From Halichondria panicea (taxonomy: Eukaryota > Porifera > Demospongiae > Suberitida > Halichondriidae): a DNA stretch of 64,000 nt. Of the stretch, positions 15,844 through 32,022 are shown piece by piece (the stretch's first letter is position 1; the number at the start of each line of letters is the position of its first letter). Under the pieces are notes generated by a model. It was not told where the DNA came from, searched no databases, and saw only the letters and a program-made list of their open reading frames with translations. The stretch lies in assembly GCF_963675165.1 (NCBI RefSeq), contig NC_087392.1:2619001-2683000 (forward strand). Reading direction: 5' to 3'. A program made the translations under genes and the position numbers.

Positions 15844-17019
15844 TTATAGTTCAGTACAGCACTTAGAGGGAAGAACAAAAAAGTCATAACTATGAGGCCT
15901 TGTTTTGTAGAATTCAGAGTCACAGCAGTTTCCAGTGGCTTCTAGACGTTTTGCAACCACAGACATTTCTTCATTGTCAGCTGGCTGGAAAACAATCAGT
16001 TTGTTGTTACATCCTCGTGGCTTGCCGACCTCTGTGTCGAAGTCAATATTGTGTGCGAAGTCAATATCTTTGAACGGAGAGAGCCATGTGCCTAGTGCGA
16101 TGTCCTCATTGTTGTATGGATGAAGGAATTTGGCTTGAGATAGTAATCGATCCACTAAGACACGAGAGAGTATGTAGCCACCCGAGTGGGCATATCGTAT
16201 AAATTGATCACATAGAAACCAGTCCGGTTCAGGAAGCCTGTCATTGGTTTTTGGGTCTTTGTTTCCTTCAAAATATCCCAGGTAGGAATTTAATTTTTTT
16301 TCGAGTAGCTCATGAAGTACTTGTTTATTGAGTTTATCGATCTGGATGTACATGTTGTCTCTGGTCTTCATTAAATATTGATAGCGATATTTTTGAGTAG
16401 ACCATACCATTTCAAATAGCAACAGCTCACTTTCAGGAGTAATAGCACTGTCTGTTAACACCACCATGTCTTTGTGATTGGCACTCTCGTCATCAAGCGC
16501 TTTTCGTTCTTTTGATGACAAATCTAAGCCAGGAATGGTGAATCGTACAAGAATTTTGTTCTGTGATAATGTGTTGTGGGCGTCCTTCATCCAGGTCTCT
16601 CTAATGGCGTTTCGTCTTACAAATCCATTTGGTTTGGAGTAAACGAGTATAAGCAGCGCTAACGGGCTGGGTACCTCTGAGGACTTGTTGATGCAATAGT
16701 CGATGGTTTTAATGCTGTACGGCCTTTCAATTGTGGACATGAGCAGTGCTGACACAGGCCTCACCTCACGCGTAGAGGTCAAAGAAAATACAGAGGAGGT
16801 GTCTTCAGGTGATTGGCTGTACACTATGACTGTTGCTAAGATGGCCACACCTACAAACAAAAAGATTACACCCAAAGCAAAGCAAATGAATCCACATGAG
16901 TCATCGTCTTCATCATCATCGTATTCGTATTGGTTGGATTTGTCTCTTGAATAGGGAGGCTCACTGTTCAAAGATTTCGACATTGTGGGGTAACGGGTGT
17001 GGTGACCTGTACTGTGCAT
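15844..17019 (-). CDS. B3GALT6-like GT31 protein A, intronless, DxD motif degenerate
   Basis: Single exon, 391 residues, type II topology: an acidic cytosolic head (DDDEDDD at 34-40), one membrane helix (about 42-66), then a luminal GT31 domain. The donor-site motif RRNAIRETW is at 135-143, GGYILS and NEDIALGTWL are present, and the C-terminus has the Cys-Cys pattern LPSKCCTEL typical of B3GALT6. Where active relatives have K-x-DDD, this protein reads KTRDNMY (218-224), so the metal-binding DxD is gone. It may be catalytically dead or use another metal site. The Met at residue 13 (16983) is an alternative start. Divergent from GT31 gene B with 340 bases between start codons. Unlike the other three copies, it has no introns. 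Confidence 0.85.
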   Translation of the reverse strand: MHSTGHHTRYPTMSKSLNSEPPYSRDKSNQYEYDDDEDDDSCGFICFALGVIFLFVGVAILATVIVYSQSPEDTSSVFSLTSTREVRPVSALLMSTIERPYSIKTIDYCINKSSEVPSPLALLILVYSKPNGFVRRNAIRETWMKDAHNTLSQNKILVRFTIPGLDLSSKERKALDDESANHKDMVVLTDSAITPESELLLFEMVWSTQKYRYQYLMKTRDNMYIQIDKLNKQVLHELLEKKLNSYLGYFEGNKDPKTNDRLPEPDWFLCDQFIRYAHSGGYILSRVLVDRLLSQAKFLHPYNNEDIALGTWLSPFKDIDFAHNIDFDTEVGKPRGCNNKLIVFQPADNEEMSVVAKRLEATGNCCDSEFYKTRPHSYDFFVLPSKCCTEL

Positions 17020-17358
17020 GTGGTAAGAAAGTGGTTAATAATCATTAAACTAGGAACACTAGGAACACTGAGTTAAATAATATATAACAGTAGCAGTAGC
17101 ATAACCAAGCACTCACTTTAGAAACTCAACTCACAGCTAGCTAGCTAGCTACTATACTATACGTACTTGAGGTATTAAATAGGGTGTGGATTAGTCACAC
17201 TTGGCTTGACCTTTGATCTTAAATTGCAGTGATGTAATGCATGGTGTGCAATAATTTAATATTGGCCAAAAGTACATAGGTACATAATAGCTGTGCAAAG
17301 CTTTCGAAGTGCTTTGGAAAGCTACCACACTGAAAGTACCTGTGAAGAATATTTGAAC

Positions 17359-19342
17359 ATGAGTATAAGCTTGAAAGTAGACAGTATTGCTAGTTGGTCT
17401 TTCTATGTGTGTGCCTGCATATTTAGAAAAACACAGGCCATAAGGTTAAAGTTGTGCCTGTTTTTGATTGTTGTTCTGAGTGTGCTCCTGGTTCTCTTAA
17501 TGACAAATAGTATTGAAAATAACAGCACATACGAGTTCCCTGAATATGTTCTATTGAATGAAACGGAGGATCAATTAACTGTGAATATAACAGGTACGTG
17601 TGAATGTAATAATAGCACCAATCAATGTATAAACTCGACTCATACTGACATGTTTTGTGGTATTAAACATGGTCGATCAGGAACAGTGCAATATTAGCTG
17701 TGCTATTATAATTATAGCCATGAAGTGTTTGTTGAAGATTTCCATGTCTCAATAAATCGGTGTATATCTAATTCTCCTGCTGTAGAAGAAGACATACTGG
17801 ACTCAGCTCCTGGTCTGTTGCTGCTTCTCATTCACGCTAGTGGTAAGGAGGTGGGCAAAGAGAGAAGAGATGCCATCAGAGCCACCTGGGTGTCTGAAAT
17901 AGATGCAATTTCAGAAGAGCTAGGACAAGAAATTTCCTACAAGTAAGCAAACATGTCTATTTGGGTTGAGTTCGGCCCCGGAAGTTATGTGGTCAATTAT
18001 GGCTTCATTTATGAGTATGCCAGGGTCTTCTACATCTAGCTGATCAGCTCTACAGCATATAGACCAAGCGCTTTCTTAACAAGGAATCCGGTATAATTAT
18101 GAAACCAGTTATGACAAAGTTATGACAATAATGTCGAACTCAGTACAAAACACAAAATAACAGAATCAGTTTAATCCTGAAGCCCAGGTTTTGTACAACA
18201 TTGACACTGAACATGTAATCCTTTGTGATGGTTTCACTTCCTCTTTGTTAGTCTCATGAATCAGCCACACCTCTGGTGTTCGTCTGAGCACTCTTTATGT
18301 GATCATGGGCCACGGTGGATTTCCAACGTGACCAATGAGATTGCTCACAAGCATCAGGTGACTTGAATAGGAGGCAGCAAAATTAATAGTGAAACTTTAC
18401 ATGCGGTTAAGCAGCAAGCAGTGATGTGGCTGAGCAGAGATAGCGGATGTGGTTGCATTTTTATGATTTTGTTAGCTTGTACAGTACATTCCATTGTGCT
18501 ATGACTTCACGTAAAGAGTGCTCAGACGGACACTAGAGGTGCGGCTGATTCATGAGACTACCTCTTTGTATGCATGTCTTGTTCATGTCATTCAATACTG
18601 TCAAAATCGTTTCCTTGCCTCAATTAGGTTTGTACTGGGTGGATTCAATGTATCAGCAGTAGTTATGCAGAATCTGTCAATTGAAAACAAGATTTATAAG
18701 GACATGATATTTTTACAAAACGTTCCAGATACACATGCTTCATTGAGTCTACGCACACTTCAAGGATTCGAATACTATAGAAACACCTCGATGAATTACC
18801 AGTATGTTATGAAATGTGATGATGACACTTTTGTCCATTTAAAGACAGTAGCAAAGGAGCTGAAGGAAATGAATGGAGAAGGCAGACTCTACTGGGGAGA
18901 GTTCTTAGGAGCAAGTAATGTGATAACCGAAGGGATTTATGCTGAGTATAAGTGGTATCAATGTGACTCCTATGTTCCTTATGCTTATGGCGGAGGATAT
19001 GTATTATCTAGTGACCTTGTGGAACTCCTTGCGATAAATGCACCTTATCTAAGAGTGTACAAAAATGAAGATGTGTCAGTAGGAGCCTGGTTGGCTCCTT
19101 ACAGCATAAGTAACAGATTTGATGCTAGGTTCAATGCTGGTTCCATCAGCAGAGGCTGCAAGAGACAGTTTATTGTGTCCCACAAAATTTCACCTGAGAT
19201 GATGTACTCGTATTTTGCAAGTTTAACCCGCGATGGTTACTTTTGCAGTCGGAAAAACAGGTGGTATGGAATGAGAGGACACACATACAATTGGAAAAGA
19301 ATACCGTCAAAATGTTGTAGACACAGTAGAAGAATTCCGTAG
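17359..19342 (+). CDS. B3GALT6-like GT31 glycosyltransferase B
   Basis: Three exons: about 17359-17597, 17718-17942, 18628-19342, 392 residues. The single membrane anchor is in exon 1 (LKLCLFLIVVLSVLLVLL). Exon 2 carries RRDAIRATW; exon 3 carries the intact DxD (KCDDDTF), LYWGEF, GGGYVLS, NEDVSVGAWLAP and a terminal NWKRIPSKCC. This order matches vertebrate B3GALT6, the enzyme that adds the second galactose of the glycosaminoglycan-protein linker in the Golgi. The exon 1/exon 2 border is uncertain: the obvious donor (17594) is out of phase with the only clean acceptor, so donor gtgtga at 17598 was used. Intron 2 holds a Mutator-like MITE. Start is the first in-frame ATG. Confidence 0.85.
18249..18560. 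mobile_element. Mutator-like MITE A, 9-bp target duplication CCTCTTTGT
   Basis: Terminal inverted repeats of about 48 bases differ at only a few positions (tips tagtctcatgaatcagcc). The element is bounded by perfect 9-bp direct repeats, cctctttgt at 18240-18248 and 18561-18569. Long TIRs with a 9-bp duplication are the hallmark of Mutator-superfamily transposons. At 312 bp without a transposase it is non-autonomous. It lies wholly in intron 2 of GT31 gene B, and the near-perfect TIRs suggest recent insertion. Confidence 0.85.
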
Positions 19343-20853
19343 CTTGTTTAATGTGTGTGTGTGTGTGCATCTCAATCATTACATCTTCATAAATTATCAT
19401 TGGTTTATACTAATGAGATATTAATTATACATGTACACAGAACCTTCAACCCCTTCCCTGCTATTAACGCTTTAACGTTTACATGTACCTGCAGAATGAT
19501 TCTCGCAAAAATTTTAATCTCTCTGCTATAATTATATACCTCGCCTGATTCAACAAGCTCTCACCCACTGGCCTCAATTTTGGTTCCTTTTCCCTGCCAT
19601 TAGTGACCCAATACTGTAGTGAAACTTCTCCCCTTTTTTCAAATAAGGCCGTAATAATGTGCAGTGGCCGGGATCCTTGATGTTTTTGCAGTACTCTGGA
19701 ACTGCAGGACGACACCTATATCAGAGGTTGGTACCAAACTGTAGCGTACACCCTCGGCTACCGACCAAATAACGTCAAATAATGGCTGGAATAATGTGCA
19801 GGGGATCCTTCATGTTTTCGCAGCCTCCAGTACTCTTGGAACTGCAGGACGACACCTATATCAGGACATGACAAGGTTGGTATCAAACTGTAGCGTACAC
19901 CCTCGGCTATACCGGCCAAATAACGTCTCGGGGGGGGGATACACAACCTTAAAATTGCTGAAAACAGGCGAGGGGCCTTGAACAACCTTTGAACCAACCC
20001 CTTAAGAAGCACCCGTACATATTTTAGCGAGGAGGGCGAGCCCAAACACGGGAGAAAACTTACACTTTACAATATGCCCTGATTTGGGAAACTTTGTGTG
20101 CTCTGTGACATTTCTGGTGGACACGTGTGCAGTGCAGGGGTACCCGTTTACGACACCTTAAGCCGTCAATGGCACTGCGGCAATCAGAAATGTCACCGAC
20201 AAGCACACAAATTAAAGTTGCTAAAATCAAGGTATGTCGTAAAGTGTCACTTGTTGCTCGTGTTTGAGCACGCCCCGTTGCTAAAATGTGCATTGGGGTT
20301 TTAAGGAGAGGGCTTTTGCTTGTAACGCCCTTACCTGTTTAGCGGATTGAGGACCTACCGAGACGTTATGTGGCAGGTAGCCGAGGGTGTACGCTACAAT
20401 TTTGTACCAACGTGGTAATGTCTTGATGTACATGTAAGTCATCCTGCAGTTTTCCAATAGTACTTTGAGGCTGCCAAAAACATCAAGGATCCCCTGCACA
20501 TTCTGACCATTATTTGCAGGGTGAGTTCACGAGGTATAATTATATTGAGTGTGGTTGGGTGGGGTTACCAAGGAAAGAGAAGGAGCGAATATTGAGGTAT
20601 GTGGTTGAGTACTGGTTGCACGTGAATCGGACGAGGTAGCAATGAAATTTTAGTAAGAATCCTTTAGGAGGTAAACAGGTAATGCGGAGGACCGACCACT
20701 CAATTACATCTTATAATTATGTTGAATCAGCGTTATTTACTCATTTCTGTCACATTAATTATACACACGCATGTACGTTAGGAATTAAAAAAATGGCATC
20801 TAAATACAATTATTTCTAATTGGTGTTATATATAGAACCTTGCATAATAATTA
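19343..20853. repeat. intergenic foldback repeat complex
   Basis: No gene is supported here. A unit containing cgtacaccctcggcta occurs in direct orientation twice (about 19651-19776 and 19791-19930) and inverted once (about 20361-20520), so the last two form a long stem around a spacer of about 430 bases. The spacer has its own inverted pieces (gtgacatttctg at about 20105 against cagaaatgtcac at about 20185). A short (GT) run is at 19353-19367. The structure resembles a Foldback or nested MITE. Confidence 0.55.
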
Positions 20854-21852
20854 TTATGTTTCGTGATGCAGTTCTCTCTTCGCCTTTCTGTGCTTTTCTT
20901 TCATTACTATATTTCCCCAAATCTGTTCTTTGGTAGCTGAAGGTTGCACACATGTTCTGACTATCTTTCCAAGTAGTGTAATGGATTCCTAGAGGGAAAA
21001 CATACCACAAAATATTTGCAGCGTTTTGAGAAACAAGCGAGCAATTACATTTTGTTAGGGTTAGGTTAGGGTTATCACAATCATGTATTTACATAATAAT
21101 TTTGCTGGTGAAAACCTCCGCAAAGGAACCAAATCAGCAAAAAAATTGATGCGTTCTGGCATGATCGTGTGTCACACCGGTACCAGTTTAGGTTTTGCGA
21201 TTTTATTTTTGCGAAGTGATCAAAGTTTGCATAATTATGTTTGATGCTTGCAAAAAATATCAATTATTTTGGCTCACTCTTTTATATAGATGATGGTCAA
21301 CCGCTTGATTGAAGGAAGGTTTCCTTAAGTGACTTGTTTTTCTTTGTATGAAGTCTCTCTGAGCCAATTCGTAATCTAGTTTCCTGTTAAAATGTAGATC
21401 TATACTAACCATGGAATTTAGAGCAGTGCACCGTACGTACCTACAAGTCCGACAATTTCCCTTAACGATCTGGACAATTTCTTTCTCCAATTTCTAAGGG
21501 GAAGAAAAATCAATAGCAAAAAACGAAAACCACAATAATTTTATGGTGACCTCACCATTGATTCAGAGCTCATTCTGTGGTACAAAGCCTCCTGTTTGAT
21601 CCTCTCGATCTGGCCACCACATAGTATTGCTTGATCCCTAGGCGAATCCATGCACAGTATACTACAATATTTTACTCGTGATGACTTTAACGTATGGATA
21701 CACTTTTTCTCGAACAATTTGGCTTCAGATGCATCAGAAATGCAGAGAGATTCTCTACTAGATCTATACCAGTCATTTTTTGTTAATAAGTTCAGCCTAT
21801 GTTTTAAAAATTGCTCGGAAATACTAGCATCAGGATCAGAGTGACTGTTCAT
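20854..21852 (-). CDS. unrecognised four-exon gene encoding a small cysteine-containing protein
   Basis: Minus-strand exons 21852-21556, 21493-21441, 21383-21278, 20988-20854 join in frame through good GT-AG borders to 196 residues. I do not recognise the family. It has eight cysteines spread across exons 1, 2 and 4 (for example KYCSILC, GNCRTC, RTC), many charged residues, and a basic end (KEKHRKAKRELHHET). The open frame continues upstream of the chosen ATG through a hydrophobic run (LTLTLIVLF) that would make a good signal peptide, but no ATG precedes it before a stop, so the true first exon may be missing. It sits between GT31 genes B and C. Confidence 0.5.
21055..21074 (+). repeat. short interstitial telomere-like repeat
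   Basis: Reads ttaggg-ttagg-ttaggg-tta. The unit is the animal telomere repeat TTAGGG with one imperfect copy. It lies in intron 3 of the unrecognised gene. With only about three units it may be chance or a scar of double-strand break repair. Confidence 0.4.
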
Positions 21853-22465
21853 CAAACAAGACGTGTTGAATAACACTATTAAGGTTAAGGTCAAGCTGTA
21901 GAGCCTCAGTTGACAGACAGTCAGTTTTTTGTTACAGAGCTAGATAGATATAATTATAGCTATATCTGGAGGGTGCTGAAACACTGAACTCATCTAGTGC
22001 ATCATAGATAATAGAGCACAGAAAGGGGTCACGTGAACGTTTCCAATCCCTGTCTCTATTATCTATGAGTGCATGCAGTTAGCGGGTGAAATCAAAAGTT
22101 TTGGAGCCTAATGTGAATTTCACCATGGATACTGTTCTATATAATGCACGCTTTAGTAAGAGCTCAGTCAGGAGGAGAGAGTCTGGCCTCGAGACTAATC
22201 TATGTCAGATCACGTGCAAGGGAGTGGTCTGGGGCCAGACTAAATATAGATCTAGGGTGTGTCCGTGATCTGGAATTCTTCACGTGGGCAACACGTTCAT
22301 TTTGTGGTTTTCATAGAAGTTGAAAACAGATGATAATGCCCACCATAGAAATCCCTAGAATGGTATAGACTAGACAGACTTGAAGGAGATATGATAGAGA
22401 TAGGTCCTCTGTTACACTAAGTGAACAAGCAAGTTTGGATCAGCAATAACTGAGCCCTTCCCCTG
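21853..22465. other. intergenic region with MITE fragments
   Basis: No gene is supported. It holds a hairpin at 22003-22067 with the same arms as 329-366, and at about 22160-22248 rearranged pieces of the Mutator-like MITE seen at 47784 (ctggcctcgagacta followed by the gatcacgtgcaagggagtgg end). The promoter of GT31 gene C should lie in the last part. Confidence 0.45.
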
Positions 22466-23943
22466 ATGGCTTCAATTTCTCTGTTAAAGGGGCCAAAAGA
22501 AGTCCTACAGATAGAATTTTCAAGACTTTTTGCGTTGAGATATGTTGTTCATCTCATCAGATACATCCAAAAATTATTGCTGCGATCAACTCATTTGAGA
22601 ATTGCTGCCCTTTTTATCTTTGCTGTCTTAGTAATTGCGTACACTCTCTACTCTGGCCAAGATCGGCTACAAGACTCAAGTGAGTATTTATATGAACTCG
22701 ATATTAAATAATTGTCGGATCGTTTATCTTTGTCATGTCCATTCATTTCACAGGCTGGATCGTTCCTGAAACTTGTAAAGCAAGCAATTGTCATATAAAA
22801 CAACCTCTTCTGATGGCCGAAATGTCTCCAAACTTGCTTCTCATACTTATTCATTCCAGTGTTGGCGGAAATGCTAGACGAAGTGCTATCAGGAAAACGT
22901 GGCTCTCTCACCTTACCAATGAAGAGAGCTTTCCAATACAGTACAGGTACAGAATTTATTTTTGGGTTCAGTACCCAAGTTAATCTGTAACATGCTTATT
23001 ATGTGCACCTTAAGTTTTACGTCCCTGTACAATTGTTATCTAGTTGCCTGCTGGTTTGTTTGACATTGTCCAGAGGTTTGAAACTCCTTGCAGAGATGCA
23101 GAAAGCCCTCATAAAATGAACCCAGCTAGTGCATATAGTGTATCTTCCGAACCCTGTCTCAACTCTCAAACAAATTATAAACCAAATTATAATGCAGTTT
23201 ATTATTAGTGTTGGTCTTTCTGCAGGTTTGTATTGGGTGGTAAAGATATGGACGCAAAAACACTAGAGATCATTCAAAAAGAATTTCGAGAATTCAGAGA
23301 TATTATTGTCTTACCAGATGTCACAGACTCCGTATATTCTCTTACTTACAGAACTATAGGAAGTTTCAAACACATTTACTACAATATGAACAAATTCTTA
23401 TACATCATGAAATGTGACGATGATACTATGGTGGATGTGATGCGAATTGCTTCAGAACTTCAACTGAGAAAAACAAAAGGTCTTTTCTTCTGGGGCTATA
23501 TGGATGGTCGTGCTCCTATATTGGGATGGCCTTCGCGGTACAGTGAAAATGAATGGTTTATTTGCAAGAAATATTTGCCGTATGCACTTGGTGGTGGCTA
23601 CCTGTTGTCTGGAGATTTGGTCGGGCTGCTTGTACAGAATGAACAGTTTTTGAAGATGTACAGAAATGAGGATGCTGCCCTAGGGTCATGGTTTGCACCC
23701 TATAACCTTGAATATAAGCATGATTCTCGATTTAACACAGAGTCGTCTTCTAGAGGATGCAAAGACCCGTTTTTAATCCTTCATAAAGTTTCTTCTAGTG
23801 ATATGTTTTATTACCACAATTCTTACGAGCAAGAAGACAGATACTGTTCACGGAGAACTAATTGGCACTCTTATCATGGCTATCTGTATAATTGGAAAGC
23901 TGTACCGACTGATTGCTGTCTTAAGAATGCTGCAGTGCCCTAG
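22466..23943 (+). CDS. B3GALT6: B3GALT6-like GT31 glycosyltransferase C
   Basis: Exons 22466-22679, 22754-22946, 23226-23943 join in frame to 374 residues. The membrane anchor is at about 48-63 in exon 1 (IAALFIFAVLVIAYTL). Exon 2 has RRSAIRKTW. Exon 3 has the intact DxD (KCDDDTM), FFWGY, LPYALGGGYLLS, NEDAALGSWFAP, SRGCKDPF and the terminal NWKAVPTDCC. It follows the vertebrate B3GALT6 motif order closely and is a good candidate for an active galactosyltransferase in the Golgi, probably acting on the Xyl-Gal stub of proteoglycans. Intron phases (1 and 2) equal those of gene D, showing common descent by duplication. Confidence 0.9.
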
Positions 23944-24465
23944 TGTCTATTAGTGTGTGTGTGTGTGTATGTGTGTGTTATGATCAATGATGTGGGCTGT
24001 GCTCATGAAAAATAACTTACTTGTTATTTCCGCAGTGTCAGCATATAAACTATTAGATGGGCGTTGCCCGCTTCTAACATCGCCCCCAACTGAAGTGCTA
24101 GTGGCAAACATACGTAGATCTAGATATAGTTGGGCGAAACCAGTTGTCTAAAGCTAAGGAGATCTGGATATCTGAGCAGTGCATGCTAGAGGTGAGGCTC
24201 CCATAAATAATTATATGAAAATGCTAAAGAGTTGGAGGGCCTAGGGATATTATTACGTCTGAATATCAAATGAGGTGGCTAGCTAGCTATAGCGACTAGA
24301 TATAGTCTCTTAGACTAAAAAGTAAATCTAAAAGGAAAATTAGCTTTTTTGTATAATATCTAGGTCTACATATATAAATTTGTATTTACATCTACCAGGT
24401 GACCACAATAATTAGTTTTTTTTCCCACAATTATGTAGTACTGCGAGTAGGCTGTGAAGAGACAA
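23944..24465. other. intergenic gap between GT31 gene C and UGCG copy 1
   Basis: AT-rich, with a short interrupted (GT) run at 23953-23978. No gene or clear repeat is seen. It must contain the 3' UTR of GT31 gene C and the promoter of the first UGCG copy. Confidence 0.4.
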
Positions 24466-30527
<6,062 letters not shown>

Positions 30528-32022
30528 CCGAATAGTTTATTAAACTAGAACATGGTATCACCATCATTAATTTTGAATCCTCAGGTCAGTTTTGTAAAGT
30601 TGTAAGCCAGTTTTGTAAAGTTGTAAGCCAGTGTGCTATGTACTTATGTTATTTATTTATCTATGTCTGAATGGCACTTTATAGATTTATGAAACACCAC
30701 GCAATTTTATAGCTATTCAGCCTAGTCATATGACGTATAGGCAGGTTTTAGAAGTACATGTACAGGTCATATTACTGTATACATGTAAACATTAATGTTG
30801 TATAGGCTTAGTATCCCGTTGTAGACACTGTTTTGTGGTGTCCATGTGATTTACAAGCCCTCAGGCATTGCATTACTCTCGAGATACTAAATCAGTACTT
30901 TTGAGCTTCTAAATCCCATAGACACCTCCAAAACAGTGTCTAACTAATATTTAGAACACGTACGAGCTTACCCTGGGTCACTCCTACGCAAACTTACCCA
31001 TCACCTTGGGATGAGCTTACTCCAAGATACGGTCCCTTACCTCACCCCGGGGTAACCGTTTGGTAACTTTGTAGCTTGCCATACGTTCAAGGCTAGTGTG
31101 AAAGTTAGTTAGGTGGAGCTCAACCCTGGACATAGATGCTCACGTTGAGCTCAAGTCCCTATTTTGCTCAACATTTTGCTCAACATTTTGCTAACAAATT
31201 TGGTCAAGGCCTACACTGGAACAAAAGCACTGGAGTTGTTGTCTGTGAAAACATGCTCTCCCAGTCCTTAGGCCTCTAAAGACTATTATTAAATCATTAA
31301 TTATTGCAGAATAAATCTAACGATACAAAGTGTGCACTTGCTGATACGTATGTTGGGCATCAGTGAATGCTTGATCCTGACACGAGAGGGATGCATACAC
31401 TTATGCGTGCACTTTCATAATTGTCGGGGATAAGGTTCACCTGTGTTGTTGGGTGTATTTTTGTTCATACTGCTTTCTTGCGTACAGCTAGACACTCTTC
31501 ATGGACATGGTATAAGCTTATACCCGGTACAAACGAGTTTAATGCTACTCCTACCCAAGGAACTTTTTGCACCCCTCAAGAAATGTATCTGCTAGCCTAT
31601 AGACTGGTTTCCATTTCCTCAGGGTCTGTCTGTCTGGATCTGGTCAGGGATCTGGTAGGTATGTCGATCAGAGAGGTTGGGTAGGGGTCACTCCACTCAG
31701 TAATTTTACAATTGTCAGCAAAACCAGAGACCACTCCCCTTCTCCCAGAGAGAAGGGGAGTGGTTTCCAGTCTGGCTACACCACACCCAGCTTGCTGCTT
31801 TTTTTACCACTGATTGGTTTCAGTGGTTTTATTGATTGAATACTGCACTGAGTGATAGTCCATGAAGTTCTCTGCCTAGCGCCTGCTTTACGACAGAGTT
31901 GAATAATAAACTGACTAAATCAAGGTATAGTCTATACTGTATTATAGATCTACAAGTCTTAAAGTGTTGTTATAGATATTTATATATAATATTAATTTTG
32001 GTCACATGCAGTATCAAGAGAG
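30528..32022. other. intergenic region between the two UGCG copies
   Basis: About 1.5 kb without a supported gene. It holds a hairpin at 30822-30942 (tagacactgttttg arm repeated inverted at the other end) and a TIR-like pair at about 31590-31790 (gactggtttcc / ggagtggtttccagtctggcta) with a small internal stem (accactccccttctc). Promoter elements of UGCG copy 2 should lie in the last few hundred bases. Confidence 0.45.

Noticed and set aside
20554-20853. Possible promoter or coding exon downstream of the foldback complex.
   Set aside because: No open frame of useful length and no recognisable element.
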